The position numbers were made by a program, and so were the translations under genes. Below the pieces are notes generated by a model. The model was not told the DNA's origin. It saw only the letters and a program-made list of their open reading frames with translations, and ran no database searches. Below, one piece after another: positions 8,577 through 16,727 of a DNA stretch of 47,524 nucleotides; position 1 is the stretch's first letter; the number at the start of each line of letters is the position of its first letter. Source of the stretch: CBIHON01 sp966211965 (GTDB taxonomy: Bacteria; Pseudomonadota; Gammaproteobacteria; Burkholderiales; Burkholderiaceae_D); contig CBIHON010000040.1 of NCBI GenBank assembly GCA_966211965.1, positions 1 to 47,524 on the forward strand, written 5' to 3'.

Positions 8577-9845
8577 CTAAGCCAATGTCACCCGCGCGAA
8601 CTTGCGCTTCCCGACTTGCACCACGAACGTTCCCGCTGCCACCTTCAACGACTTGTCGCTCACCGCCGCGCCATCGATGCGCACCCCGCCCTGTTCCACC
8701 ATGCGCAAGGCATCGGAGGTGGAAGGACAGAGATTGGCCTGCTTCAATAATTGTCCGATCCCCAGCGGCGCACCACTCAAGCTGATTTCCGGCACATCGT
8801 CCGGAATGCCGCCCTTGGAACGATTGACGAAGTCGGCCAGCGCGTCTTCGGCCGCTTGCGCGGAATGGAAGCGGGCAACAATTTCCTGTCCCAGCGCCAC
8901 TTTGATGTCGCGCGGATTCTTGCCGTCAGCGACTTCCTGTTTGAAGCGAGCGATCTCGGCCAGCGAGCGGAACGACAGCAACTCGTAATACCGCCACATC
9001 ATCGTGTCGGAAATACTCATGATCTTGCCGAACATGGTGTTGGCCGGCTCGGTGATCCCGATGTAGTTATTCTTCGACTTCGACATCTTCTCGACACCGT
9101 CCAACCCTTCAAGCAAGGGCATGGTCAAGATGCATTGCGGTTCCTGGCCATAATCCTTTTGCAGCTCACGGCCCATCAGCAAATTGAATTTCTGGTCGGT
9201 GCCGCCCAACTCGAGGTCGGCCTGCAAGGCAACCGAATCATAGCCCTGCATCAGGGGATACAAAAACTCATGCACCGAAATCGGCGTCCCGGCCTTATAG
9301 CGCTTGGTGAAATCATCACGCTCCATCATACGGGCGACCGTATAGCGCGATGCCAGTTGGATCATGCCGCGCGCGCCGAGCGGGTCGGACCACTCCGAGT
9401 TGTAGCGGATCTCGGTTCTGGCGGCGTCCAGCACCAGCGTGGCTTGGTCGAAATAGCTTTTCGCGTTTTCTTCCACCTGCTCGCGCGTCAACGGCGGGCG
9501 GGTGATATTGCGGCCGGACGGATCGCCGATCATCGAGGTGAAATCGCCGATCAGGAAAATCACGGTATGCCCGAGATTCTGCAATTGCCGCATCTTGTTC
9601 AACACCACAGTATGACCAAGATGCAAATCCGGCGCGGTCGGATCGAGGCCGAGCTTGATGCGCAAAGGCTTGCCGCTCTGCTCGGAGCGCGCCAGCTTTT
9701 GCGCGAATTCTGCTTCGATCAGGAGCTCGTCCACGCCACGTTTGGTAATCGCAAGGGCTTCCTTGACCGCATCGGAAAGCGGCAGGCCTGGTTGCGGAGA
9801 ACCGGCTTGCACCGGTTGATTTGACGATGGCGGATGAGCGTTCAT
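8577..9845 (-). CDS. tyrS: Tyrosyl-tRNA synthetase
   Basis: This class I synthetase charges tRNA-Tyr. The 422-residue protein has the HIGH-type motif HLGH (in DLHLGHTVVLNK), the KMSKS motif (GVEKMSKSKNN), and a C-terminal S4-like RNA-binding domain (RIDGAAVSDKSLKV). The N-terminal 40 residues are a low-complexity extension seen in the TyrZ-like subgroup. It is divergent from the M23 peptidase gene, sharing a 165-bp promoter region, and is followed by dtd. No T-box is expected or seen. Confidence 0.97.
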   Translation of the reverse strand: MNAHPPSSNQPVQAGSPQPGLPLSDAVKEALAITKRGVDELLIEAEFAQKLARSEQSGKPLRIKLGLDPTAPDLHLGHTVVLNKMRQLQNLGHTVIFLIGDFTSMIGDPSGRNITRPPLTREQVEENAKSYFDQATLVLDAARTEIRYNSEWSDPLGARGMIQLASRYTVARMMERDDFTKRYKAGTPISVHEFLYPLMQGYDSVALQADLELGGTDQKFNLLMGRELQKDYGQEPQCILTMPLLEGLDGVEKMSKSKNNYIGITEPANTMFGKIMSISDTMMWRYYELLSFRSLAEIARFKQEVADGKNPRDIKVALGQEIVARFHSAQAAEDALADFVNRSKGGIPDDVPEISLSGAPLGIGQLLKQANLCPSTSDALRMVEQGGVRIDGAAVSDKSLKVAAGTFVVQVGKRKFARVTLA

Positions 9846-10010
9846 GGAGAAGAAAAAGTTGAAATCAAGAAAAAATAGTCAATACCATGTGTTTGGTATA
9901 TTCTCTACTTTTTTCGGCCCAGCCGATGCGATGCATTTATAGCAACAGCAAAGAATAATCAGGACGAAACCGCAAATTTTAACTGATGCCCGCCTCCTAT
10001 AGATAAATAC

Positions 10011-11357
10011 ATGACTGTAAGCCCGATCAGCAAGCACCTTCTGGGATCGTCGCGCAAGACGCGCATTCTCTCCGCATCTGCCCTATTCCTGGCCGTCTGT
10101 GCATTCGGCGCAGCAGGCGTTGCACCTTTGGCGCCCGACGCATCGAACCTGCCGGTCAAATTCGTTACCCAGGACCTGGCCCTGCCGCAATTGTCGGATC
10201 AGATCGCCGCACTTGAAAAACGCGGACAGCGTTATGTCAGCGAAGAACGCGTTCGGCCAGGCGACACTTTGGCGGCCTTATTGACGCGGCTCGGAGTCAA
10301 CGATGCCGCCGCGGCCAGCTTCATCAAATCCGACAACACCGCGCGCAGCGTGTTGCAGCTCAAGGCAGGCAAGCGAGTCCAGGCGCAGATTGCGGACGAT
10401 GGCGAACTGCAGTGGCTCAGCGCAAGCCTCGCCGACGGCCGCGACAATGGACAGAAGAATGTCGTCATCACCCGCGACGGCACCGGCTTCAAGGCTTTTG
10501 AAGCACCGGCGAAGATGGAAAAGCGGATCGAAATGCATTCCGGCGAGATCAAGTCTTCGCTGTTTGCGGCGACCGATGCGGCACAGATTCCGGACAGCGT
10601 ATCGACCCAGATCGTCGACATGTTCTCAACCGACATCGACTTTGCATCCGACTTGCGGCGCGGCGACCGCTTCAACGTTGTGTATGAGACCTTTTGGCAA
10701 AACGGCGAATACGTACGTGCCGGCCGCGTCCTGGCAGGCGAATTCATCAATGCCGGCAAAACCTATCAATCGGTCTGGTTCGACGAGCCGGGCTCCAAGC
10801 AAGGCGGCGGTTATTACGGCTTCGACGGCAAATCGCTGAAAAAAGCCTTTCTTAAGTCACCGCTGGAATTTTCCCGGATTTCGTCGGGATTCTCGATGCG
10901 CGTGCATCCGATTTCCGGCCAATGGAAGCAGCATAAAGGCGTCGATTTTGCTGCCGCCACCGGTACGCCGATCCGCGCATCGGGCGATGGCGTCATCGAC
11001 TTTATCGGTACCCAAGGCGGCTACGGCAATGTGGTGGTGATCAAGCATTGGTCAAACTTTTCGACCGCGTATGCGCACATGAGCCGCTTTGCCAACGGCA
11101 TGCACAAGGGTACCAAGGTCAGCCAAGGTGAAGTCATCGGCTATGTCGGCACCACCGGCTGGTCCACCGGACCGCATCTGCATTATGAATTCCGCGTCAA
11201 TAATGAGCCACGCGATCCGATGTCGGTGGTCGTGCCGAATGCGCAGCCATTGGCGGGCGCAGAGTTGCAGCGCTTCCGCAGCGTCGCCGAGGATATGTCG
11301 CATCGCTTTGCCTTGCTTAATCCGACATTCAACAATACCAAGCTGGCGTCCAAGTAA
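10011..11357 (+). CDS. M23 family metallopeptidase (MepM-like murein endopeptidase)
   Basis: The 448-residue protein is a probable envelope peptidoglycan DD-endopeptidase. It has an N-terminal membrane anchor or signal (about residues 20-42), an OapA/LysM-like region (EERVRPGDTLAALLTRLG, about 80-100), a CsgG-like linker domain and a C-terminal M23 domain. Zinc-binding motifs are HKGVDFAA near residue 307 and GPHLHYEF near residue 387. No catalytic residue is missing. It is divergent from tyrS and lies 69 nt upstream of anmK on the same strand, so the two genes probably act together in murein turnover. Confidence 0.93.
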   Translation: MTVSPISKHLLGSSRKTRILSASALFLAVCAFGAAGVAPLAPDASNLPVKFVTQDLALPQLSDQIAALEKRGQRYVSEERVRPGDTLAALLTRLGVNDAAAASFIKSDNTARSVLQLKAGKRVQAQIADDGELQWLSASLADGRDNGQKNVVITRDGTGFKAFEAPAKMEKRIEMHSGEIKSSLFAATDAAQIPDSVSTQIVDMFSTDIDFASDLRRGDRFNVVYETFWQNGEYVRAGRVLAGEFINAGKTYQSVWFDEPGSKQGGGYYGFDGKSLKKAFLKSPLEFSRISSGFSMRVHPISGQWKQHKGVDFAAATGTPIRASGDGVIDFIGTQGGYGNVVVIKHWSNFSTAYAHMSRFANGMHKGTKVSQGEVIGYVGTTGWSTGPHLHYEFRVNNEPRDPMSVVVPNAQPLAGAELQRFRSVAEDMSHRFALLNPTFNNTKLASK

Positions 11358-11426
11358 GCACGCGCCCAGCTGTAGCGCCGGCAAATAAAACCGTTCATCG
11401 GACAAGCCTTGTAGAATCGGCTGTTC

Positions 11427-12575
11427 ATGAACGGTTTTCTTATGGCTGACAAATACTCTTCTTCATCGCTTTTCATTGGACTGATGTCCGGCACCAGCCT
11501 GGACGGTGTCGACGGCGTACTGGCCGAATTTACTGAGTGCGGCACCCACACTCTGGGCGCTGCCTACGTTCCGTTTCCCGTCGCCCTGCGCGCCGACTTG
11601 ATGGCCTTACAGGCGAGCGGGACGAATGAAATCCATCGCGAAGCGCTGGCTGCCAATGCTTTGCAAGAGCACTATGCGGCATGTGTGGCACAACTGCTCG
11701 CGCAGAGCGGTATTGCCGCCAACTCGGTTTGCGCCATTGGCGTCCATGGGCAAACCATACGCCATCGTCCAGAGAGGGGATACACTCGCCAGATCAACAA
11801 CCCCGCACTGCTGGCAGAGTTGAGCGGCATCGACGTGATTGCAGATTTTCGCAGCCGCGATATCGCGGCCGGAGGACAGGGAGCGCCGCTCGTGCCGGCT
11901 TTCCATCAAGCCGTATTCAGCAAGGACAATGAAATCCGGGTAATCGCGAACATCGGCGGCATCAGCAACATCAGCGTATTAAAAAGTGATATCAATGCCA
12001 CCGTCACCGGCTTCGATACCGGCCCCGGCAATGTCTTGATGGATGCCTGGATCATGCACCACCTGGGCCAGACCTACGATGCAGACGGGACATGGGCGGC
12101 GAGCGGAAACGTCATCCCGGCCTTGTTGGCGGCATTATGCGACGAAGCTTTTTTTGCCTTGCCGCCCCCCAAAAGCACCGGGCGCGACCTATTCCATCCG
12201 GATTGGCTGTTCGCAAAACTTTCTGCCTTCCCGGATGCGGATGCAGCTGACGTCCAGGCAACTCTGGCGGCATTCACTGCGACTACGCTGGCCGATGCGA
12301 TAGCAGCGCATGCTCCTGCCACGAGTGGAGTTTTCGTTTGTGGCGGCGGTGCTTACAACGGCCATTTGATGCGGCAACTGCAGGAAGCGCTGGACAAGCA
12401 TAATCTGGGAGCAACCGTAGCATCATGCGCCGTGTTGGGGGTTCCACCGAATCAAGTCGAGGCACTGGCTTTTGCATGGCTCGCATACCGCTTCACTGCC
12501 CGACAACCAGGTAATTTGCCGGCAGTTACCGGCGCGAAGGGCTTGCGCATATTGGGCGGACTCTATCCTGCTTGA
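11427..12575 (+). CDS. anmK: Anhydro-N-acetylmuramic acid kinase
   Basis: AnmK phosphorylates and hydrates 1,6-anhydro-MurNAc released during murein recycling. The 382-residue protein shows the family N-terminus LFIGLMSGTSLDGVDGVL (phosphate-binding loop), GVHGQTIRHRP, NIGGISNISVL, GFDTGPGNVLMDAWI and a C-terminal VCGGGAYNGHLM. The start could be M1 at 11427 or M6 at 11442; there is no clear Shine-Dalgarno to decide. Its position after an M23 endopeptidase links cell-wall cleavage to sugar recovery. Confidence 0.95.
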   Translation: MNGFLMADKYSSSSLFIGLMSGTSLDGVDGVLAEFTECGTHTLGAAYVPFPVALRADLMALQASGTNEIHREALAANALQEHYAACVAQLLAQSGIAANSVCAIGVHGQTIRHRPERGYTRQINNPALLAELSGIDVIADFRSRDIAAGGQGAPLVPAFHQAVFSKDNEIRVIANIGGISNISVLKSDINATVTGFDTGPGNVLMDAWIMHHLGQTYDADGTWAASGNVIPALLAALCDEAFFALPPPKSTGRDLFHPDWLFAKLSAFPDADAADVQATLAAFTATTLADAIAAHAPATSGVFVCGGGAYNGHLMRQLQEALDKHNLGATVASCAVLGVPPNQVEALAFAWLAYRFTARQPGNLPAVTGAKGLRILGGLYPA

Positions 12576-12615
12576 TAAGTCTTTGTCTCGGCATCGATTG
12601 CTGCAAATGTGGAAA

Positions 12616-12640
12616 CGGGCATGGGATTTATCCATGCCCG
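12616..12640. terminator. Hairpin between convergent anmK and erpA
   Basis: CGGGCATGG (12616-12624) pairs perfectly with CCATGCCCG (12632-12640) across a 7-nt loop. It lies between two convergent genes, so it could stop transcription from either side. There is no strong U-tract, so termination may be weak or rho-assisted. Confidence 0.55.
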
Positions 12641-12698
12641 CTCAAAGTGACTGAAGCACGGGGCCCGATATCTTCACCCCGTTTGCAATTTCAAAATA

Positions 12699-13049
12699 TC
12701 AAGCAGAGAACGATGACCCGCAACCACAGGTCGTCGTCGCATTCGGATTCTTGATCACGAACTGCGCGCCATCCAGATCATCCTTGTAATCGATTTCTGC
12801 ACCTACCAGATATTGATAGCTCATGGAATCGATGAGCAACTGCACGCCGTTCTTGGTCATCGTCGTATCGTCTTCATTGACGATTTCATCGAAGGTAAAC
12901 CCGTACTGGAAACCAGAACATCCCCCACCCTGCACGAATACGCGCAATTTCAGGTCGGGATTGCCTTCTTCCTCGATCAATTGGGCAACTTTAATTGCGG
13001 CGTTGTCGGTAAAGACAATCGGTGCGGGCATTTCGGCAACGGCATTCAT
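12699..13049 (-). CDS. erpA: Iron-sulfur cluster insertion protein ErpA
   Basis: ErpA is an A-type carrier that delivers Fe-S clusters to target proteins. The 116-residue product has the three conserved cysteines of the family: one in GGCSGFQYGF (about residue 44) and two in the C-terminal TTCGCGSSFS. The start is supported by AGGAG seven nucleotides upstream of the ATG at 13049. It lies downstream of the bactofilin gene on the same strand and converges with anmK. Confidence 0.96.
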   Translation of the reverse strand: MNAVAEMPAPIVFTDNAAIKVAQLIEEEGNPDLKLRVFVQGGGCSGFQYGFTFDEIVNEDDTTMTKNGVQLLIDSMSYQYLVGAEIDYKDDLDGAQFVIKNPNATTTCGCGSSFSA

Positions 13050-13102
13050 ATCAACTCCTGCTAGGGAAAAACAATGACTACATTATAGTCGTTCAAAATT
13101 TT

Positions 13103-13519
13103 TTACGTATTCGATGCCGCCAGCGCTAATGCCGCCGCCGCCGGCGCCAGTTTTAAAACCGGCTCGCCCTGTTGCTCGTGCGTGAGCTTTCCAGACACCA
13201 GTGCGCCGCCATGCATTTCAAGCGCCTTGTAATACACATCGCCTGTTATGCGGGCTTTAGGCTGCAATTCAAGGAGTTCGGATGAATATACCGGACCGAT
13301 AATTTCGCCGTTCACAACCAATTGGGCGACACGCACTTCTCCTTCGACTTTGGCTTGTTCGGAAATAACAAGCATACTGGTCTGCTCCGACTCGGCAATC
13401 ACATTACCTTTGACTTGCCCATCAATACGCAGGCCGCCTTTGAAATAGACATTGCCCTCAATGCGAGTCGACGTGCCGATCAGGCTGTCGATGGTGCTTT
13501 TTGCTTTGCGATTGAACAT
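13103..13519 (-). CDS. Bactofilin (polymer-forming cytoskeletal protein)
   Basis: Bactofilins polymerise without nucleotide into filaments that scaffold cell-wall or polar machinery. I choose the start MFNRKAKSTIDSLIG at 13519, preceded by AAGGAG. The 138-residue product then shows the DUF583 beta-helix repeats: GNVYFKGGLRIDGQVKGNV, LVISEQAKVEGEVRVAQL, LLELQPKARITGDVYYKALEM. The tail is alanine-rich. It lies between the DUF6776-type gene and erpA, and near murein genes, consistent with an envelope-morphology role. Confidence 0.93.
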   Translation of the reverse strand: MFNRKAKSTIDSLIGTSTRIEGNVYFKGGLRIDGQVKGNVIAESEQTSMLVISEQAKVEGEVRVAQLVVNGEIIGPVYSSELLELQPKARITGDVYYKALEMHGGALVSGKLTHEQQGEPVLKLAPAAAALALAASNT

Positions 13520-13620
13520 AAGCAGCTCCTTGATTGGTTGGGGTAGCGAAGTGCTGCGCTCGGTCAAAATATTGGCTTGGAACGAAGGGTAACCGCGATC
13601 GCGCGGCCATCGCAACACCT

Positions 13621-14382
13621 CTACAAATTTGCACTCTGCTGTGCGCGGGTTTGACCTTTTTCGAGTATGCGCGCTTGGACATTCTTGATCGATGCGCCTT
13701 CCGGGAGCGTCAGTACGCCCTCCACCCGTTGATAATGCTTGAATCCCAGCTTGAATTTTTCAGACTCGCCCGAATTCGCCTCCGGAAAGATCATCATAGC
13801 ACTTTTGCCGCCTTGCAACACGGTTACTGCGAGTTGTAAATTGCCGACAAAGTCGCGCTCCCCTTTGCCGCCTTGCATGACAAGCAGACGATAACGCAAC
13901 TGGTTCGGCGCGACGATTTCCGCTTTCAAGCGACGGATGCTGACACCACGCGCACCGGTATCAGCAGGCAATAAACTTTCAAAAAATGCCAAATCCTCTT
14001 TCAGTCGGATATTTTCCGTCTCCAAGATTTTTACCTGCGCGGCCAATTGTTTTTGCGCGGACCGTTCGATATTTAATTGACTTTCGGCCGCATTCACCGT
14101 GGTTGAAAATTGATCGCGCTCGGCCTTGATCTTGTCGACCTGCTCCCTGAATGTCGCCAATTGCTCCTTGCTTGCACCGGGAATAAATCCGGTAAAGCTG
14201 CGCCCCAGATCATAAGTCCACATAGCAATCGCGCCGCCCAAGCCAAGCACAGCGGCAATGAACATCATTCGCAATGGCCACGGCAGATGACTCTTGATAC
14301 TGACTTTGGGTGCCGACACCGACATGCGCCGGAGCCAAAGTTTGAATTTTAAGGAGTTCAAAAATGGATTAAGTGTAGTCAT
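13621..14382 (-). CDS. DUF6776-type membrane protein with coiled coil
   Basis: The 253-residue protein has a short basic N-terminus, one transmembrane helix (about residues 36-58, FIAAVLGLGGAIAMW), then a predicted coiled coil (about 75-135, rich in K, E, Q and L). It ends in a beta-rich C-terminal domain (RYRLLVMQGGKGERDFVGNLQL; FKHYQRVEGVLTLPEGASI). This matches the DUF6776 family found next to bactofilin in betaproteobacteria. It is probably anchored in the inner membrane and may work with the bactofilin encoded 101 nt downstream. The start is uncertain; M20 at 14325 is an alternative. Confidence 0.75.
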   Translation of the reverse strand: MTTLNPFLNSLKFKLWLRRMSVSAPKVSIKSHLPWPLRMMFIAAVLGLGGAIAMWTYDLGRSFTGFIPGASKEQLATFREQVDKIKAERDQFSTTVNAAESQLNIERSAQKQLAAQVKILETENIRLKEDLAFFESLLPADTGARGVSIRRLKAEIVAPNQLRYRLLVMQGGKGERDFVGNLQLAVTVLQGGKSAMMIFPEANSGESEKFKLGFKHYQRVEGVLTLPEGASIKNVQARILEKGQTRAQQSANL

Positions 14383-14397
14383 GTAGGCGGTGCGCGC

Positions 14398-14645
14398 TTA
14401 AGGCATCACCGGAATATGCATCAATCCGGCCGCCTCTTCAAGCCCGAATAAAATATTCATACCTTGCGCTCCTCGGCCGGCGTTTACAGGACTATTTTCG
14501 ACCACGAGTATCACCAACAAATCCCTGCCGCCGAGACGATGAACTGCCATGCGCAACATGCTTGAGGCGCGGACTGAACGGGTCGGGTTTCCGGATGGCT
14601 GCCCACAGGCATCACATCGATGCACCGACTTTGCTCATCTTTCTT
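14398..14645 (-). pseudogene. argC: Decayed argC (N-acetyl-gamma-glutamyl-phosphate reductase) remnant
   Basis: On the minus strand this region encodes an ArgC-like C-terminus. In one frame it reads IDVMPVGSHPETR. After a shift, another frame continues with RSVRASSMLRMAVHR, then MNILFGLEEAAGLMHIPVMP and a stop at 14398. The shift is explained by a tandem duplication of 5 bp (cgggt twice, plus strand 14579-14588). Removing one copy restores ...HPETRSVRASS.... About 250 N-terminal codons are missing. An AAGGAAAG-ATG with MSKVG at 14638 may be the original start now joined to the C-terminal end. The locus sits just after rpsI, where argC often lies in betaproteobacteria. It is surely non-functional as a reductase. 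Confidence 0.8.
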
Positions 14646-14724
14646 TCCTTGCCAGAAATGAGAGTTCGATTTTATTTATCAGGGCAGCGCACATCCTTGA
14701 CTGCAAACCACTACCCTGAAATAC

Positions 14725-14758
14725 AAAAAGCCGCCAGGCACAAACCCGGCGGCTTTTC
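14725..14758 (-). terminator. Rho-independent terminator after rpsI
   Basis: AAAAGCCGCC (14726-14735) pairs with GGCGGCTTTT (14748-14757) across a 12-nt loop. Read on the minus strand, the stem is followed by a run of five T residues. It sits 20 nt after the rpsI stop and would end the rplM-rpsI transcript. Confidence 0.85.
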
Positions 14759-14777
14759 GATGCTCCGAAAACGCAGA

Positions 14778-15170
14778 TTAGCGCTTGGAGAATTGTTTGG
14801 CGCGGCGTGCTTTACGCAGACCGACCTTTTTACGCTCAACTTCACGTGCATCACGCGTCACAAAACCAGCCTTGGCCAGTTCCGACTTGAGCGTTGCATC
14901 GTAATCGATCAGCGCCCGGGTAATGCCATGGCGAACCGCACCGGCTTGGCCGGACTCACCACCGCCACTGACGTTGACCATGATGTCGAAACGCTCGACA
15001 TTGTTGGTCAATTCCAGCGGCTGACGAATCACCATCAGGCCGGTTTCGCGGGAAAAATATTCATTCGCGGGCTTGCCGTTGACGACGATCTGGCCAGTAC
15101 CGGATTTGATAAAAACGCGAGCCACTGCACTCTTGCGACGGCCGGTTCCGTAATTGTAGTTACCGATCAT
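14778..15170 (-). CDS. rpsI: 30S ribosomal protein S9
   Basis: This is the 130-residue S9 protein of the small subunit. It starts MIGNYNYGTGRRKSAVARVF and has the family motif ESGQAGAVRHGITRALIDYD. It ends with the basic tail RKARRAKQFSKR, which reaches the P-site tRNA. It follows rplM by 9 nt in the conserved L13-S9 operon, and a terminator closes the transcript. Confidence 0.99.
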   Translation of the reverse strand: MIGNYNYGTGRRKSAVARVFIKSGTGQIVVNGKPANEYFSRETGLMVIRQPLELTNNVERFDIMVNVSGGGESGQAGAVRHGITRALIDYDATLKSELAKAGFVTRDAREVERKKVGLRKARRAKQFSKR

Positions 15171-15179
15171 GTCAATTCC

Positions 15180-15608
15180 TTAGAGTTCAAGTGCTTTGGG
15201 TTGCTGCGCTGCGTGCGGATGATTTGCTTCCGCGTACACTTTGAGCTTTTTGAGCATCGCGTAGCCGAGCGGACCTTTAGGCAACATGCCCTTGACCGCT
15301 TTTTCAAGCGCGCGACCCGGAAAACGCTGCTGCATTTTCAGGAAATTGGTTTCATATATGCCGCCCGGATAACCGGTGTGGCGATAGTATGTCTTGGCTG
15401 TTGCTTTGGTACCGGTCACGCGCAGTTTGCCTGCATTGATCACGACGATGAAATCGCCTGTGTCGACGTGGGGAGTGAATTCCGGTTTGTGTTTGCCGCG
15501 CAATCGGAGTGCCACTTCGCTGGCAACACGTCCGAGGACTTTGTCCGTCGCGTCAATCACGAACCAGTCACGCTTGACCTCGTGGCCTTTAGCGGAAAAG
15601 GTTTTCAT
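15180..15608 (-). CDS. rplM: 50S ribosomal protein L13
   Basis: This is the 142-residue L13 of the large subunit. It starts MKTFSAKGHEVKRDWFVIDA and contains GRVASEVALRLRGKHKPEFTPH, YYRHTGYPGG and GMLPKGPLGYAMLKKLKVY, all typical. It is the first gene of the rplM-rpsI operon, with a clear sigma70-type promoter about 140 bp upstream and a structured leader of about 110 nt. Confidence 0.99.
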   Translation of the reverse strand: MKTFSAKGHEVKRDWFVIDATDKVLGRVASEVALRLRGKHKPEFTPHVDTGDFIVVINAGKLRVTGTKATAKTYYRHTGYPGGIYETNFLKMQQRFPGRALEKAVKGMLPKGPLGYAMLKKLKVYAEANHPHAAQQPKALEL

Positions 15609-15723
15609 GATGACTTTCTAAAATATTAAATGCCCAAATTGGTGGTTCCGCGCCTCATCAATGCAACCAATGTTTGCGGACTCTTCCTTGTTATCCCCCC
15701 AGAGCAAATGGGGAGAACCTGAA

Positions 15724-15753
15724 ATTATAGCCTTTTCAAGGACTTGGAGTCAA
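15724..15753 (-). promoter_or_regulatory. Promoter and leader of rplM-rpsI
   Basis: On the minus strand TTGACT (15753-15748) and TATAAT (15729-15724) are separated by 18 bp, a near-consensus sigma70 promoter. Transcription would begin near 15717, leaving a leader of about 110 nt before rplM. The leader starts with a possible hairpin (UCUCCCC pairing with GGGGGGA, about 15709-15687), a plausible target for autoregulation by an r-protein; this last point is inference. Confidence 0.75.
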
Positions 15754-15830
15754 ACCAAATTAGACGGAAGCTTATTCAGCGACCATTTCCACTTCTAAGG
15801 ATAGTTAGGGTAGCCGATGAATTCATGGCG

Positions 15831-15863
15831 AAAAAAAACCCAAAGCACATAGGCTTCGGGTTT
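15831..15863 (-). terminator. Intrinsic terminator of the predicted small RNA
   Basis: On the minus strand AAACCCGAAGC pairs with GCUUUGGGUUU (11 bp including one G-U pair) around a 6-nt loop, followed by eight U residues (plus-strand A-run at 15831-15838). On the plus strand the G-U pair would be an A-C mismatch and there is no U-tract, so the direction is clearly minus. Confidence 0.85.
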
Positions 15864-15949
15864 AAATCCACACCAAAGGAGGAGGGTGGAGGAGACAACT
15901 GCTTGACTATTCACCTGCGTCCTTAAAGGGAGAACGGGAAATAGCCGAC
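15831..15949 (-). ncRNA. Predicted small regulatory RNA with CU-rich anti-Shine-Dalgarno patches
   Basis: A minus-strand transcript of about 119 nt is predicted between a sigma70-type promoter and a strong terminator. No open reading frame of note lies in it. The RNA has two CU-rich patches: one at 15940-15925 (UUCCCGUUCUCCCUUU) and a longer one at 15896-15875 that contains UCCUCCACCCUCCUCC. Both are complementary to ribosome binding sites. The terminator ends in eight U residues, a suitable Hfq-binding tail. The design resembles Neisseria/betaproteobacterial sRNAs that block translation initiation with CU-rich loops, but I cannot assign it to a named family. Confidence 0.65.
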
Positions 15950-15955
15950 AACCTC

Positions 15956-15984
15956 AATATAACAAAAAGAATTGTGCAATGCAA
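15956..15984 (-). promoter_or_regulatory. Sigma70-type promoter of the predicted small RNA
   Basis: On the minus strand TTGCAT (15984-15979) and TATATT (15961-15956) are separated by exactly 17 bp. Transcription would begin about 7 nt further, near 15949. The spacing and the lack of a minus-strand gene before the terminator at 15831-15863 are what suggest a free-standing RNA gene. Confidence 0.65.
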
Positions 15985-16250
15985 GGTAAGTTTCCGTATC
16001 TCAAAGAAAAGCCACCAAAAATCCCGCAGAAGCAAAAATAAAACTGTTTATATTCAGTCTCTTATAAGCATTTTTCATATTATGACAGGAGAAGCATATT
16101 ATGATTGATGGCGCAACGCAGCACAAATCGCCCCATACCTTCTTCTGCAGGCACAAAAATTCCCTCCCGCGAAGACAAGAGCCGAATTCAAAAACAAATC
16201 CTTGAAACAGCTACAATAGAATTTATTGCCAATTATTGAGTGAGTAAAGA
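15985..16250. other. AT-rich intergenic region upstream of the OsmC-family gene
   Basis: There is no gene in this stretch. It is AT-rich compared with its surroundings and includes a possible promoter region for the plus-strand OsmC-family gene (TATTATGACA and ATTATGATTG around 16078-16105). I see no long repeat or RNA motif in it. Confidence 0.4.
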
Positions 16251-16691
16251 ATGGAATGCACGATACGCTGGGCCGGCTTGTCTGGTATGACGTTTTTGGC
16301 CGAAACGGGATCTGGCCATATCCTCAGCATGGATGGCGCACCCGAAGGCGGCGGCCGTAATTTAGCCCCGCGCCCCATGGAACTTGTGCTGGCAGGCACC
16401 GGTGGCTGTACTGCCTATGATGTCGTACTGATCGTACGCAAAAGTGGCCAGGATATTCGCGGCTGCGACGTAACACTCAAATCCGAACGCGCAGAAAAGG
16501 ACCCGAAAGTCTTTACCAAAATTCATTTTCACTTTACTGTCCGCGGCCGAAATCTAAAGCAGAATGTGGTCGAAAGAGCAATCAAGCTATCTCATGAAAA
16601 ATATTGCTCGGCCTCAATCATGCTAGAGAAAACAGCGGAAATAACACATTCATTTGAAATCGTGGATGATTTGGCAATACAACCCGCTTGA
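16251..16691 (+). CDS. OsmC/YhfA family protein
   Basis: The 146-residue protein fits the OsmC-like fold used by thiol-dependent peroxidases. It has the N-terminal beta hairpin (IRWAGLSGMTFLAETGSGH), then PRPMELVLAGTGGCTAYDVV with the first reactive cysteine near residue 53, and the second cysteine in KLSHEKYCSASIML near 122. Both cysteines are present, so peroxide reduction is plausible, although YhfA-type members have no proven substrate. There is no signal peptide. The gene stands alone with a hairpin downstream. Confidence 0.88.
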   Translation: MECTIRWAGLSGMTFLAETGSGHILSMDGAPEGGGRNLAPRPMELVLAGTGGCTAYDVVLIVRKSGQDIRGCDVTLKSERAEKDPKVFTKIHFHFTVRGRNLKQNVVERAIKLSHEKYCSASIMLEKTAEITHSFEIVDDLAIQPA

Positions 16692-16727
16692 TAGACTGAT
16701 CGCCGCAAGATAATAAGTACACAGCCT

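Noticed and set aside
8751..9824. A 357-codon plus-strand open frame across tyrS
   Set aside because: It is antisense to tyrS and has the composition of a shadow frame.
14562..15629. A 355-codon plus-strand open frame across rplM and rpsI
   Set aside because: It is antisense to two ribosomal protein genes and has no recognisable domain, so it is a shadow frame.
15744..15926. A 60-codon plus-strand frame across the predicted small RNA
   Set aside because: It crosses a terminator stem and an A8 run, lacks a ribosome binding site and has no family similarity. The RNA explanation fits better.
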